Part shown: positions 1-12,800 of the stretch, in pieces
How the letters are laid out: each line of letters begins with the position of its first letter
How positions within the stretch are numbered: the stretch's first letter is position 1
NCBI GenBank assembly: GCA_024362935.1
Contig: JANCRA010000001.1
Span: 50,937,501-51,001,500 of the forward strand
Direction of reading: 5' to 3'
Length of the DNA stretch: 64,000 bases
Source of the DNA: Setophaga petechia
Taxonomy: Eukaryota > Chordata > Aves > Passeriformes > Parulidae
The notes under the pieces: generated by a model
The model's database searches: none
The model's input: only the letters and a program-made list of their open reading frames with translations
Told to the model about the DNA's origin: nothing
Program-made: the position numbers and the translations under genes

Positions 1-1488
1 CAACCTCTGTATTCCCTGCTGTTGAAGCTTTGCATGGGAAATGTGTTTTTAGGATTATGTTAGATTTCTTTTAGAGCATTTTTAGGGATTATTATCAGCA
101 TTTTTGAAACCAGCTGAGATCTTGGCCTGGGATGAACACATAATTACTTTACTTACTATAAAAATGGTTAGAGAGTGATTCCTATACTTAAAAATTGCTG
201 AACTGCTGAACTGAAAATTACAAATTTTACCTGTAGCTATAACCCTTTTCAGTTCCAACTATCAGATTTGTTACCAAATCAAAGAGGAATAATCTGTCCT
301 ATTATGAAAGAGAGAAGCTGTCCTGTTAGTGTTCAGGAAGTCCATGCAGCTGGTTTGGCATTGCTGTCTGCAGCCTGTGCAGTGTTGTGTGAAACAGAGC
401 TCTGCATGCTCCCCTCAAATCCTACAGTACTTTTGTTTAAATTAATATTCAGCATAATGCCAAGACTATGCAGTTCCATAAAGCATCATACTGTGGTGTG
501 TCCTGGCATTTTCTGTGTGTCCTTGGAGAAGGACAGTGGCAGTGGGAGATGGGAAGGGCTGGAGATGTGTGTTGCAAGCGCAGGCCAGGGACACACTGAT
601 AGTGACCTTGGTGCCTGTCAGTCTCCTCACAGTGCCTGACAAATAAAGGCTGCTCCTTACGGGGAGTTGTGGGGTGAAAATTGTCCATCACAATCACTTT
701 TGTGGCTGAGGCTTCACTGCAGAGCAGGACTGTGTGAAGTGGGCTGTACTTTGAGAAACCTCTGCCAGAAATTAGCAGCTCCCATACAGCAATCCCTGCC
801 TGAGCTTGTTTATTCCCTCTGGCTTTTCATTCCTTATCTTCTGTATCGTAATCGCTGACTCTTAAGACATCCGTTCAGAGTGGGAACTGTACGCCCAGCT
901 CTTACCCCTGTCACAGGTCACTTGCTTTCATCAGGCAAAGTGCTACTGTACTGTACATTCTTTCTTGTTGTTGTTGTTTCATTTCCTCCTCCAGTGGAGG
1001 TACAGAGAAATATGGACTCTGTCTTCCTTTCTTACTCAGTCTAATTAAGTTTAATGCTATTTCGTCACTCTGGCTTCTTGACATTGCTCATCCTATAGAA
1101 TTTATATTTTTTCAGTGGGCAGGAGCAAGATGTGAATTCTATTTCACATACCTCCTTCTGCTCACTGCCTGTGAGGACTGGCATGGTTTTGTCTGGTGCC
1201 TGTGAACAGCCTTGCCTGTTTCAGGGAGAGGGATGGGAGCCAGTGGAAGAGAAGGAGCAGTTCCCTTCTGGATCAACAGGTCAGTTTACAGAACACTTAG
1301 TAGCCAGCAGCTGTTTGAGTTACATGGACAAGCAGAACCAAAAATACAGCTTGTGTTGGGGGATTTTGGAGGTCAAATTTCAATCTGAACAATGACTGTG
1401 AAAATGAATAGATGAGTGCTGACCTTTTAACCATTGTTATAGATGGGTCATGAGATGGTTGGCTCTTACAGTTAAGGAATGAATATTA

Positions 1489-1964
1489 TGTGTATGTTAT
1501 GAGAAGTTTTATTGATGTTGTTGTGATTTGTTGGTTGGATGTCCTCTGTTCTCCCTGTAATCCCCTTTCCCCTCCTCCTTGTGTTGTTGCCACTGGTAGC
1601 TGGGACATGTGGAGGGAGGGCAGGTACCTGTGCCCCTTGCATAGGGCAGCTGGGAGGAGGGCAGGCTTGTTACTAGGAGGCACTACATGACATCACCTGA
1701 CCACAATCAAGCTGCAAAAAAGCAATCTCCACCAATGGACAGCAAAGAAGAGTTGATTTGCAGACTTTGGGAGGGGCTAGGGTTACCTTTTGCAACTCCA
1801 GGGGTATGAAAGGTGGAGCAGCTCTTTTGTGGATGAGCACATGGGAGCTTAGTCCCAGCACTGGGACTCCCAGCACTGTAGTTTTTCCTATTCCGTCCTT
1901 TGTTGTATTTTGTTAGGGTTTAATAAACCTTTGAAAGTTTTAAAAGTGGGCATCATTTCCAACA
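1489..1964 (+). mobile_element. Solo LTR of an endogenous retrovirus (ERVL-like, avian)
   Basis: The stretch has the layout of a retroviral LTR in the same orientation as FAM13A. It starts near TGTGTATG, has a GC-richer U3 with several short G-rich boxes (1610-1680), a degenerate TATA-like GTATGAAAGG at 1804-1813, and an AATAAA polyadenylation signal at 1922-1927. A GT/T-rich tail follows, ending near CA at 1963-1964. From memory the wording closely resembles LTRs common in songbird genomes. No gag, pol or env coding sequence adjoins it, so it is read as a solo LTR left by recombination. The ends are approximate, and no clean target-site duplication is visible at the chosen ends. The family name is an inference. 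Confidence 0.7.
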
Positions 1965-4900
1965 CCATTGTAACTGCAGCAGTGCATGAAATCTGATTCA
2001 TTAGATATCTGTGATTCTCCAGGCCCTTGTGACATGGTTTTAACCTTTTCCTTTGGCTTTTATGGTTATTTTAGTGTTATCAGAGCTGTTTCCAAGCCAG
2101 AGAAATAACTTCTGTTTTCCATATGATGGTGACGTTCGTTATGCAGTAAAAACTCTTGGAACTGGATTTTTATGCGGATGACACTCAGCAGAGTTGCAGA
2201 AGAAGTGTGCTGTTCCTCCAGGATGTTGGAATGAAGGATAAATACAGTGCTGCAAAGTGCTGTAATGATAGAGAGTGAGGTGTCTCAAGCTGGATTGTGA
2301 TGACAGCCTTCTTATGAGCAGGGTTTACAACAATTCTGCTCCTGCAGGCAGCAAGGCATGATTTTTTTCCCCTCTGGCGCAGGATCATGTCTGAAGGATG
2401 GTGTCTGAAGCAGATTGTTTCTTGGCAGCGAGAGACTGGAGTCCCACTTCCCATAGATTGTGGAGATGGAAAGAAATGCTTTAATTCTTCCCTCAGCCCA
2501 GTGGGTGCCATGGTGCTGCAGTGCACAACCTGCTGCCTCTGTGCAGCCAAAGATCAGCTTCCCAGGGCACATTGAGAACTGCTGACAGATGCAAGCTTTT
2601 CTGTCTACCCTCCACTCTGCTAGCATGCAAGGCAGCTGGAAGCTATGCAGTGGTAGCATGACACTGAGCAGTTGCCTTTCTTCCTCACCTCACAGCACAG
2701 ATAATTGGCTAGGGCACTGTGGTAATGTGGCTTCAGTGCTTCCAGACTGGAGTTGTTTGGGGTCAGACCATTTGAGACTTGGGAAAAACAATTGTGCACA
2801 CCTGTTTGCATGAATTCCATTTATTTAGTGAAGTTCAGGCAGCATGAAGGAGTAACATGAACAGATATGAACTGGGGAATTAAATTGTGTATCTAGTATG
2901 TCAGAGACACTCAATATGTTCAGAAATAGCATGAACTATTGGAAAATATCTCCCTCTTGTTGCGAGCTGTGGGTGTATGCTGAAATGAAATGAAACTGAA
3001 AACACCCTCACAAATGTGTCTGTACCTCCTACACTGTTGAGACTCCTGTTTCTAGTTAATTAACATTTTTGGAGATACTGCCTGTCCTTTTCACTTGTCT
3101 CCTTGACTCATTCCTCAGTAATGAGTCCCTAGTTCAGCTTTGAGGAGCCAGCTGCCCTTGCTGGCTTCCTTGATCCTCTCTGTGTTAGTGTCCTCAGGCT
3201 GCTGAGCCTAGACATGGCCTGAGGCTGCTGGTTTTGTTCCCTTCCTCAGCCCAATCCACTCTTTCATTCTTGGTTTCAAGCCCTTGCTGACTGCACATCT
3301 AGCTAGGCTTCTCTTGCAAGCCTTGGCTGAGATGCTGTCTATTGCACATGGCTTTTGGAAGGCTCCCAAAACAAAAAATGGAATGAGTTTGTCTGCCCTT
3401 GAGAGCACCTTCCTCTTAGCCTTCATTATTATTTTCCTCCTTTTCGCCTAGGCAAAATAACTGGATATGCTGTGCTTGAAAATCATGAGTAACATAAACC
3501 ACTTTGGTGCTCTGATGTTTTTCTGATAGTCACTACCAGTTCAGTAAACCTTAGTGACCGACTTTGGAACAAACTGAAAAGGAGGAGGAATGCTCCAAAT
3601 AATGGGTTGTTGTTATGGCTCAAGACTGTTTTTGCTCCCTAGTAAGTTGAAAAGCTGTAATATTTGAAGAAATAAATTGATAGCAGTAGTAGACTTGTCC
3701 TGAAAACTGTACAAAGTGTATGGAATACTGTTTATGCATGTCACTGTCTAGATTCACCATGAATTATTAAAGCAATTTTTAAAAATAAAGCTGAAATCCA
3801 TGAAATGCCATCAGCAGAAGAATCAACAAACTGATTCTGATTTTTGGATTCTTTTGGAAGAAAAACTTGATTTCTTCCCTTGTCTTTTTACTGGAGAAGG
3901 AGAACAGAGAGCAAAGCCCTATTTTCTTTCTTAGATTTCACAAAGAGAAGGAACTTGATGGCTCAGTAAATGGGGTTTGCTGCCTCATGTTACTCAGTGA
4001 CTCTGCGTCCTTCAATTAGGGTAATTTCTCATCATCTTGTGTTGTGGTATCTGTGTCTGTTCTTGAAAGTACAGAAATGAACAAAGGTTGCCTGTGCCCA
4101 GCAATACATTTTTGATGTTGATTCATACCCCAAAAACATTGTGGATAATAAACAGGGACATCCTACCCAGAAAATACTACTGAGGCCACGGGCCCAATAG
4201 CTTTGTTTGTTGTCAGAGTGCAAACCTGTGCTTGGAATGTTTTGTGGTGGTTATTAGCATCTTCCTAGTTTGGAAGGGGTGGAAATTCTTCCAGTAAATG
4301 AAAAAGTACCCATCAGTCTAAAGTCCCAGTAGGAAACTCAGAGAGGCAGTTAGTTATCAAGGGCATTCCCTAATTAGATGACAGGGTGATGGTGCTGGAA
4401 GAGGTACATTTTTTCTGAGAGATGGCTTTGGCTTTCCTTATCATAACTGCAAGCCATTTGTAGTAGAAAACACTGTGCTTTGCTATCTAAAGAAAAGTAT
4501 GTTAGGGGTATGTTTTGGCTACATGGAAATTAGTTGTGTTTTGTTTTCTTTTAAGATTTATAAAAAGATAATTAGTAATCAAGTCAGAGACTGTACAGTC
4601 CACTTTGATAAGTGCAAATACAAATGCACTGAAATTCCTTGTTGTTATTTCATTTAATACAGCGTTCAGAAGCCTCCTGAATTTTGCTGCAATAATAGAT
4701 CTGATTTCTTGCAGTTGCCAAGCTGATTGGTAGCAGCAAAGTCATAATGGTTTTTTCCTCTCTGTAAGTGTAAAAAAGGTTGTGATAAGCAAGCAAATAA
4801 GATTATTTTTTTCTCATCTGCTTCATGAATATTTGATATTTGACTTTTCTGAAGGAGCTAATTTCTTATCTGTAGAAGAAAAGGCTGTAGTTAATCAGTT

Positions 4901-6643
4901 GGTTAAAATGTTTGGTCCTGTAATTTGACTGGCATTTGGTCTGCTGTGATGAAAGAATTCATACTAAGTCTGTGGTACAAAAACAGACATATTAAAGTGA
5001 ATTTACTGTGCATATAAAACATAAAAAGACTTTCTTGCCATGTCAGGAAAGGCATGAATTCTAAGTCTGGAAGCTGATGAAGTCCCTCAAGTTTCAGCTG
5101 TATAAAGTGGCAAATAAGTACATAAAAAGCCTCAATTGTTTGCCATTTATTTGCGGGATAAATCCTGTTTATTAGCCACAAAAAATGTCTGATTGTAAAA
5201 CAGAAATAATATTGCAACTAACCACTTTTCAAAGTACTCTCCTCCTGAAACACTGTTGAGCCCAGCCCTGGAATAATTCTGGGAAATGAAAAGTAAAAAC
5301 AAAGACAAGACTTCTGAAGTGTTTATACATACATTAAATGGTGTTCAAAGATTTTTGTTTTCCCTCTTTTTTTTCTCTCTAAAAAACGTGAAACAAATGT
5401 ATAATGTTCTTTTTTCCTTGCAACACAAGCCATGGGATGTTTTCCTGCCAGTCTTCTCTGCATGCTGGTAGCAGGGCATAGAGCAGAGCAACACCAGCAA
5501 CCCATAAGGCTGATAAATAAGGAAAAAAAGTACTAGAAATGCACAGATGGCCTTATGCTAATGGACACTGCTTATAATTAGATGGGTGTGGAAAACCTTC
5601 AGGGCATGAGGTCTTCTGTTTGAAAATGATGTTGCAGAGTCCTTGGGGTTTTCATGCATATGGGAAAGTTTCAGTAACATTTCACTTTTGTGGAGAGTAG
5701 AAATTATTTGCAAGGACTAACACATCCTGTTTTGGTATAAAGGGAAAGCAATACTGACTTGTTTTCAAAACTTTGCTTCTACTGATATGTAAATCCAAGA
5801 TTTTGGGGGATACAAATCACTCTTTGGAAGGTGTTTTTGGGACGGAGGAGTGGAGCAAAAAACTTTGCACATGAATTCAATTCCAGCAGCCAGACACAAT
5901 TAAGCAGAAGCTGTGTAGGAAGCCAAGCTTATGTTCACCACCTGGATCTGTATAAACACAGCATCTGTGAAGTTCATGCAGTTTTTAAGTAAATACTTGG
6001 ATGTGACTCAGTTCAATATAGAAAACTTTTATCCAAACCTAAATTCTAGAAGATTGTACAGTATAGCAAGACTACTCTCTAACATGAGGCCACATTTTGA
6101 CTTGTTTTGGAGTGTGGCAGTGCCCAGAACAGTCTGTTTCCCATAAGGAAGACTCTCCTTCCTGAATATATAGCAGAGTTGTCACCCACAGAAGGTATTG
6201 TAGTGCTGTTATAATACTGTGCCTTTCAGGACGTCCTTTGTTTTACCATTCTTGCTTTCTTATTTTTGAAGGTTTTCATGGGAAGGGAAACTAATAGTAT
6301 GAGAAGGACTTGGGAAGTAGGGATGACATCCAGAAAGAGCATGAATCTGAAGGTCTGGTAGAGAGGGATTTAAAGCAGATTTAGCTGTGCCAGGTGGGGA
6401 TAAACATGCCTTAAAGCTCTTAGCTGGCTGTTAGTAACTGTTCAATCTGTTCAGGGAAAAGGTTACAGCATAAAGGTAAGAGTGAAATGGCGCCCTTGGT
6501 GGCCAGGATGAGCCTCAGGACAAACATGCACATTCCCTGAGGAAAACTGAAGAGTTGTGTGTCTCTGAGCAGAAGCAGGAGTGAATTTTAGCTTCCACTG
6601 CTTGCTCACCCATGTAATTAAGTTGGCAGCAATGAAGAAAACC

Positions 6644-6655
6644 ATATATATATAT
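6644..6655. repeat. (AT)6 dinucleotide run beside a splice acceptor
   Basis: Six AT units lie immediately before the T/C-rich tract that leads to the acceptor at 6681. The run is short but could vary in length between individuals close to the branch-point region of the following exon. Confidence 0.8.
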
Positions 6656-6681
6656 GTTTTTTCTTCTCTTCTTTTTCCTAG

Positions 6682-6862
6682 ACCCTAGAAACGACATGCA
6701 GAAGGAAAGTTACTTGAAAGAACTCCTTAAAGAACTGCCTGATGCTCATTACTCCTTGCTGAAGTACCTGTGCCAGTTCCTGATAAAGGTTGCTGAACAT
6801 CACGTAGAGAACAGGATGAATCTTGGCAATCTTGCCACTGTATTTGGACCAAACTGCTTTCA
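6682..6862 (+). CDS. FAM13A: FAM13A internal exon: C-terminal half of RhoGAP domain
   Basis: This 181-nt exon encodes (G/x)-DPRNDMQKESYLKELLKELP then DAHYSLLKYLCQFLIKVAE, followed by NRMNLGNLATVFGPNCF. It is the second half of a Rho GTPase-activating domain: the helix that packs on the GTPase and the family signature N-L-A-x-V-F-G-P-N, whose Asn contacts the switch region in characterised RhoGAPs. The catalytic arginine finger belongs to an earlier exon outside the window. Recalled human FAM13A has NDVQESSLRDLIKELPDTHY and NLATVFGPNCFH at this place; FAM13B has SLAAVFGPDVFH and fits worse. The acceptor is CTAG at 6678-6681 after a long pyrimidine tract, and the donor is CA|GTAAGT at 6863. Two bases of a codon enter and two leave. 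With the next exon, CA plus C restores the expected His. FAM13A is a cytosolic protein implicated in Rho, Wnt/beta-catenin and insulin signalling. Confidence 0.96.
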
Positions 6863-9800
6863 GTAAGTTGGGCTTTTTACTATACCCTGTTTACTGGCAG
6901 GTGGCCAGAAATGTAGATGTCAGAAATCTGCTTTGTCAGGGTGATCAGATGGAGGCAGTGACAGGGGCTCTGTTCAACTTCAGTGCTAAAACTGTTTTTG
7001 AGCCAAATGGAAGTGGAATGGGAAAGTCTCCCATTTCCTCTTGCTGTTTGCTGAACTGTTTATCAGTTTTGTGTTGCTGCTTTGGTAGCAGAGCAGAAGT
7101 GTAACAGTGAAAGGCCTTTGGACTGTGTCAGTGCAAGGAGGTGTGTGTTCATATGGGTTTCTTCCTTTGCTGTCAGTTGATATGAGTGTTTCTCTCCAGA
7201 AGGCTTTGACAAAGGATCCTTGGTGGGAAAGGACTCCAGTGCAGCACCCAGGTGCTATAATTTCTGGAGATGGATACTGCGTCTCTAGAGTATCTCTAGA
7301 GCAGAGCTTGTGGGGGGTCCTCTGGTCTCTTAAACTCCTTACAGGGGTCAGTAGCTTTACTGGGTTCTTTAACTGGGTGCAGTTGCGAGTGCTTGTGCTG
7401 AAGACGTGTTTAACGTGCTGGTGGAGCTTGCAGCAGTATCAGAACAATTATTTCCAGGTGCAAGAACATTTTTGAGTGAGAACGTTTCTGTTGAGTCACT
7501 GCAGTGATGCAGTGCAGCATTAGCACCTTCACCTCTGTGATGAGCCCACTGGCTGGCATCCAAGGTCTTTGACATGGGAGACACCTAAGCAGTTTAGTTC
7601 AGTCATCAGTCTTGAAATATGTGTGATATCACCAAGAAGAGACAAGTGAGTTCCTTGTATCAATGTTGCATTTGTATTGATTTTTGTAAAATATCACTCT
7701 GGACTAATACTGAGTTGTCTAGTAAAACTTAGTCTTGTGGAGCAATTAATTTAATCCATCCCCCTGAGTTTCCTCTTGGAAAGATGTTGATTTCTTTAAA
7801 GAGAGAAAACAGAAATTAGGTTCCTGTAATATGTTGATACAGTTCCTTGTACCCAGACTAGATGTTGCCTCCTGTCTTTTTAAGGAACATACTTTTTCCA
7901 TTGGTTGGGGAGAGAACATGGAGGAATGAGATGCTTAAACTAAAGCTTGTCCTAGTGACTACATGACTGCCTTATCTTAAGATGTTGCTGGTGGATGATG
8001 AAGGTGAATTTCAGGATTGAAGTATTTGCTGTGTTAGTACAAAAAGATAAAATATATTTTAAAAATAATTGTTTTCCTCTCTGAAACAAAAAATGCTCAA
8101 AAGACAGTAGTATGCATGGGAATGCATGAATATGAGAATTACTGGAAGCACAATACTGTGAATTTCTGACAAGGAAAAGCAAAACAATTTTTTTAACTTG
8201 CATTCATATGGGTGGTTTGGGAATTCCTGTCTAAATGTATTAGCAGAGCTCAGAACAAACAAAGTAATTAGAAGAATTTGAGTTCAATGGCTAAATCTCT
8301 ATGACTCAAGCTCCCAAGAGGATACTAGAATAATTTTTAGTTTACTCATCACTTCTTTCAAGAGAGTTTAAAAATTAGCTGTGCATATTTTTTGGTGTAG
8401 AATGCAGAGAATTGCAGTTTGGATTTGCAACTGGCATTACTAATATTAAACCAAAGTGTATGTGTTAAAAGCTCTATAGTTGTTGCCACAACTGATCTCT
8501 GCTCCTAAGACAGCGTGGGAAAGATAGAAGCATTTTTGTAAGGTACAGAGATGGAAACACCTCATTCCATTGCAGAAGACTGAGGAAGGCAGAGATCACT
8601 GGAGGTGAAAAACCAAATGCTCGTGAGTCTGGATGTGAGCATAACCAGCCCAGCAGATGTGATACCTTGAAATAAATGGTCATGTGGCAAAAGAGGCATT
8701 GAAAGCAAGGCTTCACACTTACCAATGGCTAATGAGTTTTTTAAAGACCCAAATAGGTTAGAATTAGGCATGTAGATTTTTATTTAAACTAAGTTTCACC
8801 ATCTTGTGTTTCAGCTCTGTGTTTTATCAGATCTTGATCTTTTCAGGGCAGTTCACTCTTGTGGTCCAGACACAAAGATTGTGAGCAACAGTTCAAATAC
8901 CCTTTTCTCCTATGTAATGGATGCAGTCTTCTATTGCTGGAACTGTGACTATCTATACCGACAAATATTTGATAGGGAGAAGTAAGAACTTGCAGCACTG
9001 GTTTTAGGTGTTGGGCTTAACTAGTTGGTTGGCCGAGCATCCAGAAGGAGATCCTCAGAACACATTTCAGAGCTACAGAGTAAGGCTGCCTGAAGCCTGC
9101 TTGGCAAGGGCTGTCTCTCTCTGCTGGCTGCAGGCAGTCCCTGGAGAAGCTGCAGAAATGAAATATTGGCAGGAGGCTGAGAGATCGCTCCTCTCGCTTT
9201 GCGCTGTTTGTTCCGAGCGGTGCATGGCGGGTATCTCCACGGCAAGGAGAGAAGGCTCAGCTTGTCAGCAATTACGCTGCTGAAGCAAGGAGAACTGAGA
9301 TTTTTCTGTCAGAAATTCACACTCATGTCTAAAATTAATGTCAGTTTGTGTAGTTAAGGCACAGTGTCAGAGAAGATAAAGCCCATCTGCTGATAGTGAA
9401 GGACTTCTTTTGGCAAGGTATTTTTAGTGACAATTTAGCTACTTAAGCATAGTATCTCCTACTCCATAACTGAAGTTGTTTAACAGTTGAATAAATCATG
9501 CTTCTTGGCCACTTTCCAGATATTTATACTTCATTTTCATTTTCTCTTAATCTCATTCTGTTTCTCTACATAATATCCTCTGTAATGTATCCCATCTCTT
9601 AAACCTTCAATCCTTATTGCTTTTATCTTATCCAGTACTTCCCCTGCTTCCTTACTTGCTTTTTGTTGAACTGCACTGGTGCTTTTCTAAGGAAGATTAT
9701 CTTGTCCTTTCTGTATTTCTAATTAATAGAAGGGAAATAAATGGCTATTTGCATTCCTTGTATTGAAATGTTATGTAAGATACAAGAACATGTAAAGGGC

Positions 9801-12800
9801 AAGGTCAAACAGCTCAGAAAAAGATTGGAGATTTGGTTCACTGTTTTCTCCCAATTTGGTTTGTTCAGATTTATTGTGATGGAAGGCAAAGGTCAAGTAT
9901 ACTGAGAAATACAGCCCTGGAGGAGCTACAAGCATGAAGGACAAAAATAGCTGTCTTTTCTGTCACTGAGCTAATCTGTGTAGAGTATTAACACTTGCAG
10001 CATGGTTACTTTTGGAGGAAGTTATTGTCCGTTGACCTGAATTTCAGCTCCTGGAGAGACATAGCCTTACTTAAGGCCTGGTATGTGGGCTCTGCTTGGC
10101 TCTAACAGGTTGTGCTGAAGTGGGGAGGACCAGCTGGGTTTTCTGTCCTCCTCTCTGTTCTCCAGGAGCTGGGTGTCAGAGGAGCTGCTGTCCTTATCCT
10201 GTGCTTTGGTTGGCATGGTAAGACATGAGGTCCAACAGACGTAATCAGAGGATCCATTTGCACCATTTTTTGCAGCTCTCCCTCAAGGAGTCATCTCTGC
10301 GTGGGGCCTCCATCATTCAAGCCCTTGTGAACTTGGTTTGTTTCATTCCAACAGAGATTGTGTTGTGAGGGATTGCTCCATCCCCCCAAAAGTGGCTGGC
10401 AAATGGAGGTGTCCAGTTAAAATGCTGGAGTTAGATGCAGTTATTTATGTATGATGCCTATGTAATATGAAGGGTAACAAGAAAAGTATATTATCTTTGG
10501 ATATGGAGAAAATGGTAGATTGTAGGGTAGATGTAGATATTTCAGAGATGCTGAACTTGAAGTAATTAAAATTTGACCTGAAGTTATGCATGAATGTCTT
10601 ACCTTGGTTTCTAGCAGCCTTGGAGCCTGCACGGATTGGGTATACAAAACTGAAGTGAAAGCAGAGGGGCTGAACTAATATTTCTCAGTGAGTAATGTTG
10701 GCCTTTGGAACATTATCTAGATGGGCTTTGTTTTCAGGCAATGCAGCCCCAATCCTGCATCAATCTTCAAAACAAATGGCAATCCAGGATTGGGGGCAAA
10801 CTGAGTACTGAATATTGTTGTTTAAACATGAATTATTGCAAATTGGAGCATGCAGCCATAACATTTCTTACAGGGTTCACATAGATTTTAAATACTGCAT
10901 TTTCCAGCACTGCAAAGGAATTTTTCCTAAGTATTCAGTATGCTGAAGCCTATAATGACAGTTTAAAACATCAAGTGTAATATAGCAAGGCTATAAGCGT
11001 TCTCATCCATAATCATATTAAATACTCATGAATATTTGAGCTCAGCAATACAGCTCAAATGCAATCACAAGGAGAGTTTTTGAAGAGCCTCTGCTTTGAA
11101 ATATTTAGAGATGAGAGCAATGCACTTTGTAAGGGGGTGTTAGGCTATGGACTGCCCTTTGTCCCCCTTTATGTAGGTTGCACTCTCTAAGATGGCTACT
11201 CTCACTGTAATTTTGTGATGGAGCTTTGCTGAAGCAAAAGATTTTGCATATAAATGAAGCCAGTCAGTAAAGCCTTTGTGGCAACATCACTCTAACTGCT
11301 TTGTGTTACCTGCGTTGCCTGCATTTTTCATTTTATTGTTAATTATTATCATTGATTATGTGCTGTTGTTTTATTATTATTTATTAGTGCTATTATTTTT
11401 TATGAATTATTTGTTATTATGCAAACTGATAGAGTAGAATTACCGAGTTGACTTAGACTAATAAATCTGATCCTAGAGAAGATAATCTGGAACAGATTTT
11501 AACAGGCAAGCAGGTACATGCCCCAGATTTTACTCTCCAGGATTCTCCAGTATGACAGGAGCTAAAACACTTCTGCAAAATCTCAGTAGTTGTATCTGTC
11601 ATTGCATTTCACCCAGATTGGTAAGGCTGCAAATGATGCAGAGCACGTAAAGGAGTCACACAGACTGAGATGAACAACTGTCTCAAGTGAGCGTTGCTGT
11701 ATCTTTAGCTACTTAATAGACGGTGATCTTGCAGCACAGTTCTGCAGACATGAATTTGTGCATTTTTTCAGCCGCACCAGTTTGTGGACTGGTGTGTCAG
11801 GACAAATCCCTTTCATCACCTGAAGTGGATGAGTTCTGGCGATGAGGTTGGATCTGTTACAGACGCCATGAAGTCTGCCTAGAGGCACAGAACAGACTGC
11901 CTCGAGTTGTAACCTCTATAAATTACTGCAACTCTGCTCTCAAAATCTCCACTTTTGCTTGTTGAGGGACTCATGGGCATCTGAGGTACTAATGAAAATG
12001 TTTTGCTGGGGCTGGAGAAACAAAAAACCCATGCAGTGTTTCCTGTCCTTTGAGTCCCATATTTCTGGAAGGATTCCTTGGGAGAATGATAAGGTGACTT
12101 TGTGGTGCTTCTTTACAAAAGGTACCGTACAAGCAGCAAAAGTAGTTTATAGAGCATATAGCTCCCTGTGATTGTAAACTAGGATTGCAGTGCTGTCATT
12201 CCATGCAAGCTGCTTCTGCAGAGCCACTTGGGGAAATGGTAATGTGCATCTTTCATCTCAGACGGGGTGGGGTCAAGCACTGTTGGGAATTTGTAATTAG
12301 ATGACCCTTTCACATGGAAATCTCTGGTTCTCAGTTGTGACAGGGAGCTGTCAGCAGTTGCTGCCTGGGGAAATCAGTTCAGTGACCTCAGTTCAGCTCA
12401 TTATAGACAGATTACTACTTCCCAGGTCCTCCTGGCCACTTGAAGAAAGTTTCCCAGGTGCGGTGGATGGTGACAGAGCCTTGCACAGGATGCCTGTCTT
12501 GTGCCACGTGCAGTCATGTTTGTGTGTGTCACTGCACTGCTCTCAGTGGAGTCTGGAGGTTCCCTGTCTGGAAAGCCCACTCTGCATTCAGCCTGTTAGA
12601 GCTTGTTTGCAGAGACCCGAGGTAAATTCATTTAACTAAATGCCTGAGATGTAAGGAATTCTTTTACAGTGAGTTAATCTGACCTCAGGTCACTTTACTT
12701 CTGGGTAAAAGCTGGGACCACAGAGCCTTGCTGTGGTTTAACCCTTTGAGACAAGCTTTCCTGAGCATCCCTGTGGAAAGAGACATGGACTCAGTCTGGA

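Larger units (their letters stand above)
1..6681 (+). other. FAM13A intron (3' part), upstream of the first visible exon
   Basis: This stretch has no convincing coding exon. It is the downstream part of an intron, ending at a strong acceptor (long pyrimidine run, then CTAG) at 6681. The preceding RhoGAP exon, which should carry the family's LLKLFLRELPD-like segment, was looked for and not seen here, so it probably lies upstream of the window. The only clear element is a solo LTR at about 1489-1964. A short (AT)6 run at 6644-6655 sits just upstream of the pyrimidine tract of the acceptor. The small open frames in this stretch have no recognisable protein content. Confidence 0.75.

Noticed and set aside
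1484..1970. Target-site duplication for the solo LTR
   Set aside because: The bases flanking the chosen TG and CA ends (TATTA and CCATT) do not match; either the ends are misplaced or the duplication has decayed.
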